Notes: generated from the letters alone by a model not told the origin. Positions 21,263-34,012 are shown, counted from the stretch's first letter. The stretch is 64,000 nucleotides of DNA from Zoroaster sp. YZ-2022 (GCA_029582265.1 CM055837.1:2341148-2405147); one strand, 5' to 3'. Program-made: numbers and translations.

Positions 21263-22006
21263 ATATGATTCTAAATTATGAGTGCATTTTAACAGACATT
21301 TTACTAAAAGTGTAAAGTGTCTTAAGAAGAGACAAACACCTTACATGTTTTGATATAGTTTGGGCAGGTTGTTTTTTAAATTAAGTACACGATGAGGTCG
21401 AATCTAATTTATAAAATATCCAATGAGTATAATGAAGTGTGGGCGAGGTCGTGTCACATTGTTGACTGTTTGCGACCGGCTGTTGTGTTTTCGAGGAACA
21501 CAATAAACAGAGCCTGAGGTATACGATACTCGTACATGATAAATAGGTACCTGTCAACTACACCTGTGTATTACGCATATGCTGTATAGACTATTCCTGT
21601 GTCTATTTCGAAAGACGGGAATGGGCCATCCGTTGTCAGTTGTGAACACAAAAAGGGAACGGCATGGTTGGATGGTTTTGACAAATTAATAGTAATATTT
21701 GTAAATATTGATCCAAGGTTTGCAACGGGTCACTATAGTGAGGGGGTGAAATGGGGCGAAACGGGCCTGGGATTTGTACAATGGAAGTATTAATTACACT
21801 GGCAAGGTTAAATACAATGTTTCCTCGGAGAAACAAACCCGATTCTATTAGTACATATTTATTATGTCCGGCTTGGCCCATTGTGCATTTGACTGCTGAA
21901 AAGAGTGTTAATTTACTGATAACAAAAACTATCTGTTGAAAACACTATTTCTTGTCACTATAGAGCATGTGTACACTGCACTTTGTAACAGCTGTTTTAT
22001 ATTCGA

Positions 22007-22020
22007 AGCGCCCTCTATTG
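22007..22020. promoter_or_regulatory. CTCF-like motif
   Basis: AGCGCCCTCTATTG. The reverse complement, CAATAGAGGGCGCT, fits the CTCF core AGRGGGCGCT. Confidence 0.35.
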
Positions 22021-22257
22021 ATATCATAACTTGTGTGGCAGGCACAAGTCATGTATGTTTTTTTGTGCATACTTTGTACTCTGACACTCATATCCAATAT
22101 TACAGTTAAAATAAATGATAAATTAGATTGTATAAAGGCAAAAAGGTCTTTGTCATTATTATCTTAAGAAACCTTAAGTCTTAAGAAATGTTAGCAGACA
22201 TCTCATCAAAACAGAAGAATGCCCACCATTGACAGATTTTGACTGCCATATTTTGAC

Positions 22258-22269
22258 AGAGGGCGCTAT
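22258..22269. promoter_or_regulatory. CTCF-like motif, opposite orientation
   Basis: AGAGGGCGCTAT, convergent with the site at 22007-22020, about 240 bases away. Confidence 0.35.
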
Positions 22270-22429
22270 GATGAACAATCTTTGTTATCATATAATTTTT
22301 ACCATAGAACAGATCCATCTGTGAAAACGTACAAGGAAATGTCAGCAAACCTAACAAAACAAAACTGAGGATTATTTGATATGAAAAATATCGAGAAAGT
22401 GATTTGTAGTTAAAGAGAATTTCGTGTAA

Positions 22430-22500
22430 TAATTTAAAGTACAACAGTGGCAATGTTAGCAAAACTGGTTCTACGAGAATATGCTTACTCCTTTTGAATT
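22430..22500 (+). mobile_element. Family A left-end fragment
   Basis: AAAGTACAACAGTGGCAATG, TTAGCAAAACTGGTTCTACG and TATGCTTACTCCTTTTGAAT match the unit of the 81-bp array at 40925-41652. Only one unit-length is present. Confidence 0.5.
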
Positions 22501-24929
22501 GAGAAATACATTAACACCCACCCACCCACACTTACTAAGTTGTGTCCTTAATGAGATACGGTGAAACAGGTTAATATCAATTTAGATTTATATTATTCAT
22601 TTTAATCTGGAATGTTGGAAAAATTTGACAAAATTATTACGAGGGAAGCTTGAAAATAACATGCATGCTCCCCTTTTACTCAGTCATTCTCATACTTCTA
22701 CTTACTCGTAGTCATTTTCATCATGTTCATTTTGCTCATCTAGTTGCCCTTCTCATTGTTAATAATGTGTATTTTGTGCTTTTATGTCATTTGTCTCAGG
22801 TATTTCTAGCTGTTTGCTTTGCTCTGTATTTTTCGTTGTACTGTTTTGTTGAGGTCGAATAAATTTAGAATAAATTTATACAATTTTGTTATTTTGTAAT
22901 TACCGTCCATACTTCATCATTAATTATAAAGTGATTAAGTATTGACATATAATTTCATTGTATTTACTCTCCCACCCCCAATTCAAACAAAGCATATCAT
23001 TCAGTGTTATTTAGTCAATTTATATTCTGTCATTCTATTATTGAATAGACCGATATTTGCTCAATCAGATTTATTCATTTAATTTAACCCATAATTACAA
23101 TAAACTCACACATATAAAACCATCGTACCTTATCATTATATATATTCTATCTTTGGTCAATATCTACGTTGATATGTAATTTTGTTCTCACTTCATCAAT
23201 ATTTTTTTTTAAATTCTTGTTTTTGTTTGTCTTCTGATGTGAATGAGCAGGAAAATAGTATTTGGCAATTATAAACAGCTGTCTTTCTGCACACATAAAC
23301 ACAATCGTAATTCTTTTTATTTTTTATGTTTGAGCTGACAACATTATGTGTAGTTGCGGACATTTTAATCCCATGCATTTGTGATTTCCGAAGGCAAATT
23401 TACAAGCGGGAAATAATCATATTTGACCGCCCCATGGGCCGTCCAAAAACCCGCACTGCGCTAACGTGTAATTCCCCTATGCTCGTATTTGATTCAGATT
23501 AAGATGGCGTCTCGAGGGGCAGACTACGAAAACGAAAGAGACCGTACTGGCAAAGTTTGTTTCCCTCGCCAAGGTTGCGAAGATCATATTTACACATAAT
23601 GATGAGCTCAGAGACGAAGACATGATTACACGGAATTCTCTAGGATTGCGTATAGTTCAAGGAACGCCATGGGTTACTGAAGGTCGCTGTTAGGCGAGGG
23701 GTGACTGTCATTTTAACGCTCTCCAAAAGGTCCAATTCACTGCAAGAAATATTGGGCAAACACAGTTGATATGTTGCCCAACACTGGTCAACATAGGTTT
23801 GGTGTATTACAACGTCAGAACCAGTCGCAAGTGGTCAAGCATTGTACAATAGCTATTGTACGGTCTACGTCGATGGGGCACGCGACCAACCAAGGAGGGC
23901 GTACAATGGTAGTTGGGGATTATTATTGATATTCAAAAAGAAACAGAATGTACAATGTGAATAATCAGAACTTTAACATAATAATATATATCATTATATT
24001 TGCCATTGCCCATTTTTCGTCCCTCATCTCACCTTTTAATTTTGTATCACTGTCCTGCTTCCCAAAAATATTTTATCTTCATCACTTCAAAAAGAAAATA
24101 TAAATATATTTATTTTCTCTGTAACTCACATCTGTTTATTTTCGTTCTTGTTACCATGTTGCCCTATTAGCGCAGGCGACATACATAATTTAACAATTAA
24201 AAAAGCACTGCCACTTAAAACTAATTTATTTTTAATTAAGTCAACCTCATAATATCAATAGTTCTTTTGATAATTTGATTTTATGAAATGTATAATATCA
24301 GTCCCTAAAACAAACATCAGCAACCCGAGCCACGGATGCTTGTCAGTGCACCGTCTCATGTCAAAATGTTTTTCTGGCCATAATTGTCTTTAACGATCGA
24401 CCGAATGACCGCGACAGCGGTTTTGGACGTTTTTTTTATATATATATATATAAATGCACGACAAGACCCAGGCAAGCGGACAACAGCTGTAAAATCTGCC
24501 TACTGGTGATGTTACAACAGCATAACACGTGAAACCGTAGCATTTGTTCTATCGTTCACTCAAATTCAAGATGGACTTAGAGTTAATATTTTAAACATTG
24601 GCTAATTTAGGCGTGGTGGGGGTACGGTGTAAGGGGGCATACGCCGTGCATGTAAATTTATCAATATTTTATGTTTTGTGCCTCCATTTCTTTTGTGTAC
24701 CCCACTTTTTCGAGATACTGGATCCGCCCCGATTTTAGACAAATTGTATCTTTGAATAGTGTTGTTTTTTCGTTCTTTCGCTAGTTTATGTTATAATTAT
24801 TATGTTGTCTGTTTAAACAAAATAGGACTCAACATTTTGAATGCATAAATAGGTCAACAAATTTGTCTGATAAAATAGTTAAATTTGCTGATAAAATCAA
24901 ATCTAGCAGAACCGTGTACATACACAAAC
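22501..24929. other. AT-rich unique sequence
   Basis: No gene supported. A repeat-poor, GC-richer part (23400-23900) includes an ATG in strong context at 23504. A TA run lies near 24436-24452. The segment 24590-24740 has the G-rich texture of a decayed DNA transposon end but no clear inverted repeats. Confidence 0.4.
23504..23599 (+). CDS. Very short candidate ORF or first exon
   Basis: ATG in the context AAGATGGCG (strong Kozak and also a YY1-like motif) opens a 31-codon frame starting MASRGADYENERDRTGK and stopping at TAA 23597-23599. It lies in a GC-enriched repeat-free stretch. The hydrophilic start is plausible for a first exon, but no convincing splice donor was seen and I recognise no family. 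It may equally be chance. Confidence 0.15.
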   Translation: MASRGADYENERDRTGKVCFPRQGCEDHIYT

Positions 24930-25060
24930 AGGATGTTAAATTTACACCAGAGGTGTAAATTATACACGGTGTCCATATTTGGCGAAGTGCTCAATATAAA
25001 CACCAATAGGTTTTATTTAATTAAACACCAATATGTGTTATTTAAACACCGCAGATGATC
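24930..25060. mobile_element. Family B palindromic mini-elements (one or two)
   Basis: Contains GGATGTTAAATTTACACC, AGAGGTGTAAATTATACACG, GTGTCCATATTTGGCGAAG, then AAACACCAATAGG, AAACACCAATATGTG and AAACACCG. The repeated ACACC/GGTGT blocks match the 28-29.3 kb cluster. Confidence 0.5.
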
Positions 25061-25112
25061 AGTGTAATGAGAAAAATCTACTAAATGACAATTGGTGTCA
25101 CTATTAGGAAGT

Positions 25113-25322
25113 GATCGTCACGATCAGAGCAGACTTTCAACAGGGCATGGAATCGGTGTCCTAGTTTAAGATGAACACGGTGACTGAAAATTACTGGCTC
25201 ATTTATGCAGCAGCAACGGTAATATGACCTTATCATGTGGGGTATTATTTTCTGTCACTGAGTTAATCTAAAACTAGCACTCCGATTCGGTCCTGTTGAT
25301 CGTGACGATATTGTCCCTTTAA
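25113..25322. mobile_element. Palindromic TTAA-type MITE, copy 2
   Basis: About 90% similar by eye to 1202-1423. The right end keeps CCCTTTAA; the left terminus is truncated and begins GATCGTCACGATCAG. Inner inverted blocks (GACTGAAAATTACTGGCTC on the left and CTGTCACTGAGTTAATC on the right) are retained. Confidence 0.7.
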
Positions 25323-27640
25323 AAAACCTTTGAAAAGGTCTCAAAATGGAGATTCTGTCATTTTGTTTATCAATATAAAGAAGAAATAAATAGCATCGCC
25401 TAATCGACATGGTTTATGCAACAGAACTATGTTTAAATAGCTCAAGTATAAGCCATGCAACTCTCATAGATTTGCTGGTGTTATTACCCAGTTCGTTTTC
25501 AAGCTAGTGCGTAGAGACCTTCTAGTTATCTCATGTTATTTCAATCTATCAGTGAATTGGTTTTTCCAAACCAGTTAATTTCCGCAGTTTCAATCAAGGA
25601 TAATGAATCTACACGAACGATCATTTGGTTGGGAAACTGTAAAGACACTAGTCCAAGTGTACTGAACATGCAGACAGATTAACCAACAAACAGCTTATGA
25701 CGGAGAAGTAAGATTTACAATCTGCACCAGCAGACATTCAGGCACCTCGGTCGCGCAGGAGAGAAGATGAGCGAATACAAAGACACATAAAACCCCCTGA
25801 AATCGGTGTTAGAATCCCCCGCCCGCGTGATGAGGCAGTTTGGGTCTCCAGCACGTACACGAGGCTTCACAGAAAGCGAGAGAAAACTGCTCGGGGTGGT
25901 CATTTATCACGAGAATCGCTGGTAATCATCTTCCATTCCATAATGCCCCGGGTCTTAATTCCCCGGCCTCCACGCTTTCTACCCGTGTTCCATCCTCGCT
26001 CAGTGAACAAACAGACGTGCCATTTGTCTCACCAAATTACGATATTTATGTCTTTCGAGAAAGAAAGAGGAAAGGATAAAAAGTGGGTGAGTACAGCGCG
26101 GAATCAGATGATGAAAGTGTAAGGCTGATATGATATGTGAGGGAGACGGGGTAACGGGTGGTTGATTTTGAATAATCTTGGTGTAGTAAGGGCTATTTTT
26201 TCACCCGGACGGTCAGAGACTGGGGGTTTAGGCCGTGAGACGCGGCGAGTGATGGATGGTGCCGGATCGGTGTTAAAACCCGACAGAGATCCTCTATTCG
26301 TGCTCTAGTTCCTCCTTTATGACTTTACTGACACTTACTGAACACCCAAGTTGTTAGCTGCCCAAATTAGCAAACAGCTTTTGCACAGTGATCGCTCAAA
26401 CGCCACAGTGTTTTGTCTTAGCTTAGGGAGATTCGGTTCCTCTGTTTATAACTAATTCCAAGGTTTTTGACCTGAACACTGACAACTAAGACATTCAGGA
26501 TCTGAAACCAAGTCAGACTTCGCCAAAGCACGTACCACAAAGTCTCCAGCCTAGTGACTAAATGACAAGTTCTAGACACACGTCTATATTATATAACTGT
26601 AAAAAGATAAGCGTACGGTGGTCGCCAATGACGTCACAAATCCCCCAACGAATATTAATGAACCACGTGCAAGTATAAACTTTGCGAGATTGTCTGTGAA
26701 AACGAAGTAGAACACATCATTTACCATTCACAATGTACCAGCAACGCAAAGAGAAAACCATCAACCCAGATTAAGATAACAGACATGGTAAATAATTATT
26801 TTGAAATGTTTTCACCAATATTTTGCTAGAAAAGGGAAACACGCCCTCTCTGGACCGATCAATAAGAGATTCCATTCAGCATTAACAAACGAAGAAGTGT
26901 CACATTGGTGATGATTTTTCTGCTAAAATTAGATACAGATGAGATTCAAACTCGATATATTCATAAGATATTTTGATGAGGAACAAATTTTGGTTTATGT
27001 CATGCATGTTTGAGAACTGTAAACGTGTTCTTAGCAAATTTAGGCTTATTGAAAATGTTGCGTTTTCGAAACATAGTTGTTTGTATAGCGTTCGTGTATT
27101 ATCTTTTTGTTGGTGTTTTTTAGGCCGGGTGGCTTCCAAACGCGCCGTGGGACAAAAATTACCAAACGACCCATCTTGTAAATTCAAGGAAAACGGGCTA
27201 ATTTAGGCGTGCAATTCATCATGGCCCTAACTCTATCCATTAAACAAGATAGGGTTATCCACATAGCGGCACCTAATATTTCCATGCCCGTTTTATAATA
27301 GACTTGGAATGATGTCAATAATAGATGATGTGGGAATCAAGGCGAGCCGTCCACGTGGGGGACTGTGAAGTCTAGAATGCTCAGAAGTGTCAGAAGTAAT
27401 GACTGTTGGCTTATCAGATGAATACAAAATAAGTATCTTTACTTATTTCATGAAGAAAAAACGAGTTTTTTTCAAATGCTGAATGAGGAGCTGAGGCGAT
27501 CGGTATTTCTGAAGAGGAAGCACGATTCATCTCGAAGATGAAACAATACAACCTTCTGACTCTTTAAGGCTGGCCCACCACTGTACGCCTACTCACTATA
27601 CGGGGTGATATTATATTTTATATTATATTTGGTCGAGTGA
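25323..27640. other. Unique sequence with repeat-poor island
   Basis: The part 25690-26330 is GC-enriched and repeat-free, and several overlapping 60-80 codon frames on both strands carry no domain. It is a candidate conserved noncoding region. The rest is AT-rich. No gene supported. Confidence 0.4.
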
Positions 27641-27649
27641 TGAAACCAA

Positions 27650-27845
27650 GGAATCCCTCAAAAAGTGCCTTGAGCACTGTAGCTCTTTAGAGCATGAAGA
27701 AACATGAAGAGAACACCATGAAGAGGGTGAAGGTGGGAGGAAACCTCAAGACAAATATTCAAGGAAAAAACAATGAAAACAGGTATGGACTGAAAAACAA
27801 ATCTACACTTCGGCCTGGGTGGGAATCGAACATGGGTCCACAAAG
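27650..27845 (-). mobile_element. Possible decayed SINE
   Basis: GGTGGGAGGAAACCTC and GGCCTGGGTGGGAATCGAAC resemble, in order, a common SINE body and a tRNA-like T arm. A complete A box and target duplications were not found; both the call and the strand are weak. Confidence 0.2.
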
Positions 27846-28067
27846 GTGAAAGGTGAAAGGTGGTAGAGGAAAATACTACTTTCGTATAGACTTCTGCATA
27901 ACACCAAATTGGTGTCTATATAACCTAACTATCCCTCGCGACAAACCCTCAAAATGTATTGACTTTTAAAAAGGTGTTGTTAAATTTGTAACAATTTAAT
28001 GTCGTGTAGAAATTAAGGTTTATTATTTGTTTAGTAGCTCCTCAACATTTCTTAAGCTACACTCTGC

Positions 28068-28165
28068 AACAAAACCCGGGTGTTAAATTAAAACATGAGT
28101 GGTGTCAACTTAATTTTGCCATGGCGAATTGCCCAAAATAAACGCCACATGGTGTAGTGCAGTTA
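28068..28165. mobile_element. Family B palindromic mini-element
   Basis: ACTCTGCAACAAAACCCGGG, GAGTGGTGTCAACTTAATTT, GCCATGGCGAATTGCCC and AAACGCCACATGGTGTAGTG. The CTGCAA-type terminus and paired GGTGT/ACACC-like blocks match the neighbouring copies. Confidence 0.5.
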
Positions 28166-28814
28166 TTGCAGTGTATATTCATTCTGCATTTATACCAATA
28201 TTTTTAGTGACTAGCAAGCATGACGAACAGTGATCTGAAAGGCGTCTAGCCTGCAGCCATTATATTTACTGTCTGGTTACCAAGCTACAAATTGCGACCT
28301 TCAAAGTTGAGAGCCTTGATTTATTACTAAAATTACAATTACAAATTAGTGTATATTTATTTATCAATATGGATCGATAATAAACTGTATGATTATCAGC
28401 ACTATATGCTTTATCATCAACACAACACAATGACTTTTGAATTATCCAATGACCGCCAAACTTTTCCTAATTAGCGTAGGGTAGCCGCGAGCTCCTAGAT
28501 AGTCGTCTCTCAAGCCGTGTGTAGACATAACTTATTAGCTGTGAATAAGAAATAGTTTTCCCGACTGGGACGCACACCCCGGAGATGAAACCACAACAAG
28601 TCTGAGGTCAACCCAGCTCAAGTTACCTCTGAATCTAGGGGGAGTGTCGGTTTAGTCAAACCCAGAGGCAAGTCCGTGGGTGGCTGAAGGTGGAGGGGTC
28701 ACTCGCAAAACAAAAAGGGGGACACGACAAACCAGATGGGTATACAGGATAGTATTTTGTACAAGTGTGACACAAAATATGGATAAAAGCTCCCTCTGAA
28801 TGCAATGAACCCTT

Positions 28815-28945
28815 TATAACTGGGGTGTTAAAATACACCAAGGGTGTCAACATGTTTATGCCATGGCGTTCATATTAGATGATTTGCCCAGTTGAACACC
28901 AGTGGTGTCGTTTTAGTTTTTAACACCACAGTTTTTTTTAGTGTC
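28815..28945. mobile_element. Family B palindromic mini-element
   Basis: GGGGTGTTAAAATACACC and AGGGTGTCAACATG on the left face AACACCAGTGGTGTCG and TTTTTAACACCACAG on the right, around a GCCATGGCGTTCATA centre. Ends resemble CTGTGGTGTTAA inverted repeats. Confidence 0.6.
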
Positions 28946-28974
28946 TAGTGCAGATCGAACCCGATATACTGACA

Positions 28975-29078
28975 AAACATCAGGAGGTTAAAACGTCACC
29001 CGTATTTGCCGATTCATTCTTCCATGGTGTTTCGTATCAGTCGATTTGCCTGATGTAAACACCATCGGTGTAGTTATA
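28975..29078. mobile_element. Family B palindromic mini-element
   Basis: TTCCATGGTGTTTCGTATC, GATTTGCCTGATGTAAACAC, and ACCATCGGTGTAGTTATACA. The left half is decayed. It abuts the next copy directly. Confidence 0.5.
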
Positions 29079-29079
29079 C

Positions 29080-29180
29080 ACTGCAAAAACTGTGGTGTTA
29101 AAAACTACACCACTGGTGTTTATATTAGGCAAAAGGTTGACACCACTAGTGTTATTTTAACACCTCAGTTTTTGCACAAA
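29080..29180. mobile_element. Family B palindromic mini-element, best copy
   Basis: A compact 100-base foldback. Left CACTGCAAAAACTGTGGTGT and right ACACCTCAGTTTTTGCAC are terminal inverted repeats. Inside are CTACACCACTGGTGTTTATA and TGACACCACTAGTGTTATTT, each itself palindromic. No coding capacity. It is probably a MITE whose transposase source is elsewhere. Confidence 0.7.
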
Positions 29181-29302
29181 CCCAGCACAAACTTGGATGT
29201 TAAAGTGACCAGTGGTGTCATCTTCAAGTACTGTCTCGTGGTTTTCATAATGGCCAATATGAACCAACGGTTGTAGTTTTAAACACGGTTTGTGCAGTGT
29301 AC
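29181..29302. mobile_element. Family B palindromic mini-element
   Basis: Starts near CCCAGCACAAACTTGGATG, carries GACCAGTGGTGTCATC and AATGGCCAATATGAACC, and ends with AAACACGGTTTGTGCAGTG. Together with 28975-29180 it forms three elements end to end. Confidence 0.5.
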
Positions 29303-32300
29303 TATTAATGGCCGCCTGGCAGAACAAAGTATTACTTGTTCTATAGTACAGTGAAGGAAAAATGCATAATTATATCGCTGAGCATGAATGGAAATCTCTG
29401 TTTCTGTGGACACCTGTTCATGGTAAATACACTTTTCATCGATACATCATCCTCTGTGGCACCTGTTGAACTATATGTAATCGCATAATAACCAAATATG
29501 ATTTATATGGTTCCCTCCATACTGTATAGTTGACTGTGTAGTTTTAACCTTTGTGTTTTACAGTTGTACTTTTTGCATAATATTTTATGAATGATTTTTT
29601 TATTTATTTATTTATTTTTTTATTTTTTTTTAAACCATCTTTAACGAGGGTAACCCATCCAGCACAGCTGATCATTTGGGGCCCTCATATAATATAAAAA
29701 TATATCAATATTATACAAAAATTGTTACAGGAGGTACAGATGAATTAATAATAATAATACTGTTCTCTTGTTACGGGGGAACATTGTGGTATCATTCACC
29801 AGTTAAATTTTGTTTGGTATTGAAATTTAAACTCCACCATTTGTGCCATAATGTTCAATCAGTCAATATTTCGAAATATTATACCACCCACCATTATTAC
29901 ACCGCACATTAACGCACCCGCTGACGAGTAAACCACGGGTAATGAGTTCACGATAAGTCACTTTCGGCGGAACCTAACCCCACATATTCCCTCAGTTTCC
30001 AAAGAAAATCTTCGACAAAAACACCCGGAATTTCCACGGAAATAAAGGGGCAAATATTGTGTGTTGATATTCACGAGGAACTACTTACAGGAGCCGCTCG
30101 TCGAAAAAGCCCCTTTGGACATTTTGGGGCCGCTAGGAGCGTGAGCTCGAGTTGTCCATTTAGGACATCTCAGATTACTGTCAAATTCGGGAATGCCTTA
30201 AAGCACGCTTGAGCTAAACGTGCATTGCCAGTCATGTCTTCCTTGTGTCTTCAAGTACTTTGGTTAAGAATTATTAGCCAGGCAATGTACAAAGAAGTGG
30301 TCATGTACGTCGAGTAAATAGATTCACTTAGTTCCGCGCTCGGGTCAGGAATAAAAGTTAATTTACAAAAGCACTGTGTAATATTTCAAGAGTGTATGTG
30401 GTGTGGATCTGACGTGACCCCTATAGCCGGCCGTCGTGAATTGTGTAAATTTAAAGGTCAAATGTCGATGTGACATTTTGATCATTATTAAAATAATAAT
30501 ATAAACCAACATGATGAATAAATAAATTTGGGCTGAGCAATTTTGTATCTGGTTATAGTGGTTTTCCTTGCTAACTGAATAATCTTGTATTGAAATTTAC
30601 TAAACAGAGTGGTAACACTGGCTGTCTGTTAACAGGTCACATGATGATTGTATGGACATTCAATACGACAAAACTATATAGATTTCACTATACACAGGTT
30701 TACTAACTGAGAGACGCGCGTTCTATCTTTAAGTTACAAACAGTCATTTGCACAGGAAATAAACTTGCATCAGTCTACCCCATTCGTGATGTTCGGATTC
30801 AAATGATTGTGCCTTCATCCTCCAAAAATTTTGAATACAAAACAGGACAGGGGGCAGTCTATCGTGTAATGAATTGTAATTCACGACCAATTTATCTGCA
30901 TTGTTCTAAAACGTAGTGGCGGTCTTTTTGTATGGGACAATCTGAGGTTAATTAAATTCCTTTGAGAGATAAAGCAGCGCCCTCTATGGACGGAATTACC
31001 CTGACCATCATGTCGGTCAATTCAACCAATCAACATCAGAGTATTACATTAAGAGTAGTAGAGAGATACTTAATTAGAGCAAATATTCATCAACTATTCC
31101 GTAAATACTAAAGCAACGGGTCAAGAGAATTGGTTGTTTCAAAGTTGAAACACTGGAGTTGTCAGAGTGAACCTCTAGTCAGTTTCCCTCTTTTTAATTT
31201 AAATTTTGATAATTTAATATACTGCAGCTGATATGTATAAAAAATTAACAAAGCCTCTCACAATTTTATAATAACATTGCCTTGAGCTCAGTATGATGCA
31301 TACAGTATGCTTGCAGATGTCAAAGTCTGCCGTGTTGTTAATGTTTCAGCATGCAACTGAATCTCATTTTATCTAACTACAACTCTGATTTTCATAACAG
31401 ACAATTATAAAGGACACTGGAAACACAAGAGTGATTTTGATTTACTGGCTCTTGACCCTGCCTGGCACGTACGGCCATGCTCCTCGCAGCGTCTTACTCC
31501 TTGAGAAGATGGGTTCCCCCCTTCATCAGCCGTCGCCCTGAGCTTCCCTCCCCTGGGCCTCATTCTACTTCCCGCTGAAATGAAATTTGTGACAGAGCAA
31601 ACAGCATTGTTTCTAGGGTTTCGTGTTCTTAAAATCCTTGGCCAAATACTCTTCGGATCGCAGAGACCCTGAACAAACATGGCGCTGGTATGACTATGTA
31701 TCTGTTACCGCTCGTTGCTGACATCCGCAGACGGGATAGGAGTAGTGAACCATCTTGCCTCGTCCCATCATCCCCAGACCAACCGATTATTTATTTGCCT
31801 TGGTCCATCGTCTACGTTTGTTCTCAAATACGATGCTAAAATGATGGAGGAATCTGGATCGCTAGGGAGTGATTTTTGCTCTTGCGTTAGCTCTTCAGAA
31901 TCAAACTATACTGCACTGCAACGGTTCTTTGGTTTTATATACCCATGTATTTTAGTTCCTGTGAAAATTAGAATGATTGAAAACCAAAGTAAAAATTGAT
32001 AGATTTTTTTATTTACCAGCCAGCTCATGTGAAACCATCATAGGGTTGCTGACTTTTGATTCTACATGAACTTTACATAGATATGGGTCAGAGAGGGGTC
32101 TATATTAGCCGGTCAAGGGGGTCAAATGGAGACAAGTGTTCCCTTGTATCATCACGTGTGTAAAATACTTATGTGTGCAGTGAACCACCACCCCTTCCAG
32201 CCACCATGGATCCGCCCCTGTCCGGGTATCCGAGAGGTAACAATGAGTACAAAATCAAAAAGAGTGGAGATTATTTATGGTTTTCGAGATTAAAAATAGC

Positions 32301-33259
32301 TCATAATCGCTAATACCAAAATGCAGCCAGGTCCTTGAAACGCAAGTAACACATTATACAGTTGAGGTATAGGGACCGCCAGAAAACGGGCAGTTGGAGC
32401 ATTTCGCTACATAGCCTATAAAGTAAAGCATGGCTTATGCAATCGAATAACTCTAACATTTAAGTGTGAAGCAGTCGGTAGAATGCTAGATTCTCGATAT
32501 TCAATATTGAAAGCAATAAACTGAAATAAGCATAATTCACACTACAATAAGTCGGTAGGCTAAAGTGCAGATACCCATTGGTACTATATTTTTCTCTTTG
32601 ACGTTGAGAGGAAATGTGTTTCTCTCAGCTAACTTGGACATTTGCAAACTTTTCACGTGCCCACTTAACTCGGCAGAACAAGATTGCGTTAGAAAACTTA
32701 GTTGAAATAGTATTTGGCGTTGAGCCTTTCTATATACATCACAGTTCAGTTCTCGATATCTCGCGTTTCCATCTCAAAGACACTATGTGGTCTTCGCACT
32801 TTATAGTAAACCTTATTCAAGACAAAAAATAATTATCCTTGGCAACGTAGGAAAGTATCAACCAAGGGAACTCAATCAGGAAGATAAGTAAGGAGGCAGT
32901 AGGTCTGTAATTATACATGTTTTTGACTTGTTTCGGGTTTAGTCTGTTCAAGCAACACTGAGTGTGTGCCTTGGCTCAGAAGAGCAGCGCGCCGCGCAGC
33001 GAAAGCATGCTGTATAAAGCCACGTTCTCCCGGCCAGATAACAAGGAGAGTAAACATATTTCATGGGCTGAAACCAGGTTTTAATCAGTCCTTCTCAACT
33101 TATGATGAGAACAGCAAACCCTTGAGGAGTATGGTAGGCTGTTGAGCAGATAAATTAGAAAATATGGGATACGTGTTTGATCTACACTTGCGCCTCGTCA
33201 AATCAAAATCTCACACTTTTGGATAAAAAACATTACTACTCACTACATTAATTTACAAA
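29303..33259. other. Unique sequence, no gene supported
   Basis: A T-rich tract at about 29598-29632 is followed by TTAACGAGGGTAACCCATCC, possibly a retroelement tail. The stretches 29930-30240 and 31430-31870 are GC-enriched and repeat-poor. A CTCF-like motif is at 30976-30989. The segment 32080-32225 has a GC-rich end (GGATCCGCCCCTG) typical of hAT-type elements, but its other end is not clear. Nothing else recognised. Confidence 0.35.
30976..30989. promoter_or_regulatory. CTCF-like motif
   Basis: AGCGCCCTCTATGG, same core as at 6750, with unrelated flanks. Confidence 0.35.
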
Positions 33260-33475
33260 TCTTTGTTTTAAAAGCCAGTATAGACGTTTGGTAAATACAC
33301 ACACACTTTATAAGAATCAAATCATTCGTATTCATTCCAACGTATAATTTCTGTTTTCGGATGACAGAAATTAATTTTGGAAACCTTTTCTAAAACGATA
33401 CAGCAACTGAGACAGAAATATTTCAATAGTTTGCACCAAGTCAGTTTTATGTTTCATAATTTACATTTCTTCAAT
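33260..33475 (+). mobile_element. Family A element, partial copy
   Basis: CACTTTATAAGAATCAAATC, ATTCGTATTCATTCCAACG, TTCGGATGACAGAAATTAAT, TTTTGGAAACC, CAACTGAGACAGAAATATTT and TTTGCACCAAGTCAG all follow family order. The segment between the left region and the CAGATTG block is deleted. Confidence 0.6.
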
Positions 33476-33739
33476 ATAATGTTTCGGTTATTAATTAATT
33501 TCGTCGAAAGCTCTCCCTTCCAAATATGACTACTTAAATCCATGAACGCCCATTCGGCTCGCCATACCCCTACAACCCTGTGGTACTGATTTAGGTTGTG
33601 GTATCTTATACAGCTTGATGGATGAATATATGGAGCACACCTGAGGCACATATGTAATTACCACTGTAGCTGCAAACGTGGATATGTAATTTGATTGCAG
33701 ACTTAACGCCAATTATTATGAAGAGCAATCTTATCAGTC

Positions 33740-34012
33740 ACTATTGCTTTTCTTGAAAAACATAAATGATCACAGTTTTTACATTCTTGGTGTAAAGTTA
33801 ATGAGGTTATCAAACGTAATTTGATAAATGTTTGTCTCGGTAGTAAAATTGGTGAAATAATTTCCAATATGAATTTCCATCATCCAAAGACAGAAATGTC
33901 CACATTGGAATAAATACAAATAATCTGAATGCATTTTCACTATTTTCCTTGTGAACGGCACAATGAAATAAATTGAAACTTTCACAGGTTGGTTTCTATA
34001 CATATAGGCTTA
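33740..34012 (-). mobile_element. Family A element, nearly full right part
   Basis: On the minus strand: AACCTGTGAAAGTTTCAATT, AAAATAGTGAAAATGCATTC, AGATTATTTGTATTTATTCC, TTTGGATGATGGAAATTC, TTACTACCGAGACAAACATT and GTAAAAACTGTGATCATTTA. It has no tandem expansion at either internal position. Its left end is cut by the TTAA MITE starting at 34013. Confidence 0.65.

Larger units (their letters stand above)
21263..22429. other. Unique sequence with two CTCF-like motifs
   Basis: No gene supported. CTCF-like motifs lie at 22007-22020 and, in the opposite orientation, at 22258-22269. Confidence 0.4.

Noticed and set aside
29590..29690. LINE 3' end (T-rich tract and TTAACGAGGGTAACCC)
   Set aside because: The resemblance to retroelement tails is vague and no reverse transcriptase sequence is nearby.
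31405..31680. 91-codon minus-strand frame, arginine- and serine-rich
   Set aside because: No domain, no splice sites that fit, and composition follows local GC content.
32080..32225. hAT-type element suggested by GGATCCGCCCCTG
   Set aside because: The opposite end and an 8-bp target duplication could not be identified, so it is mentioned only within the unique-sequence entry.
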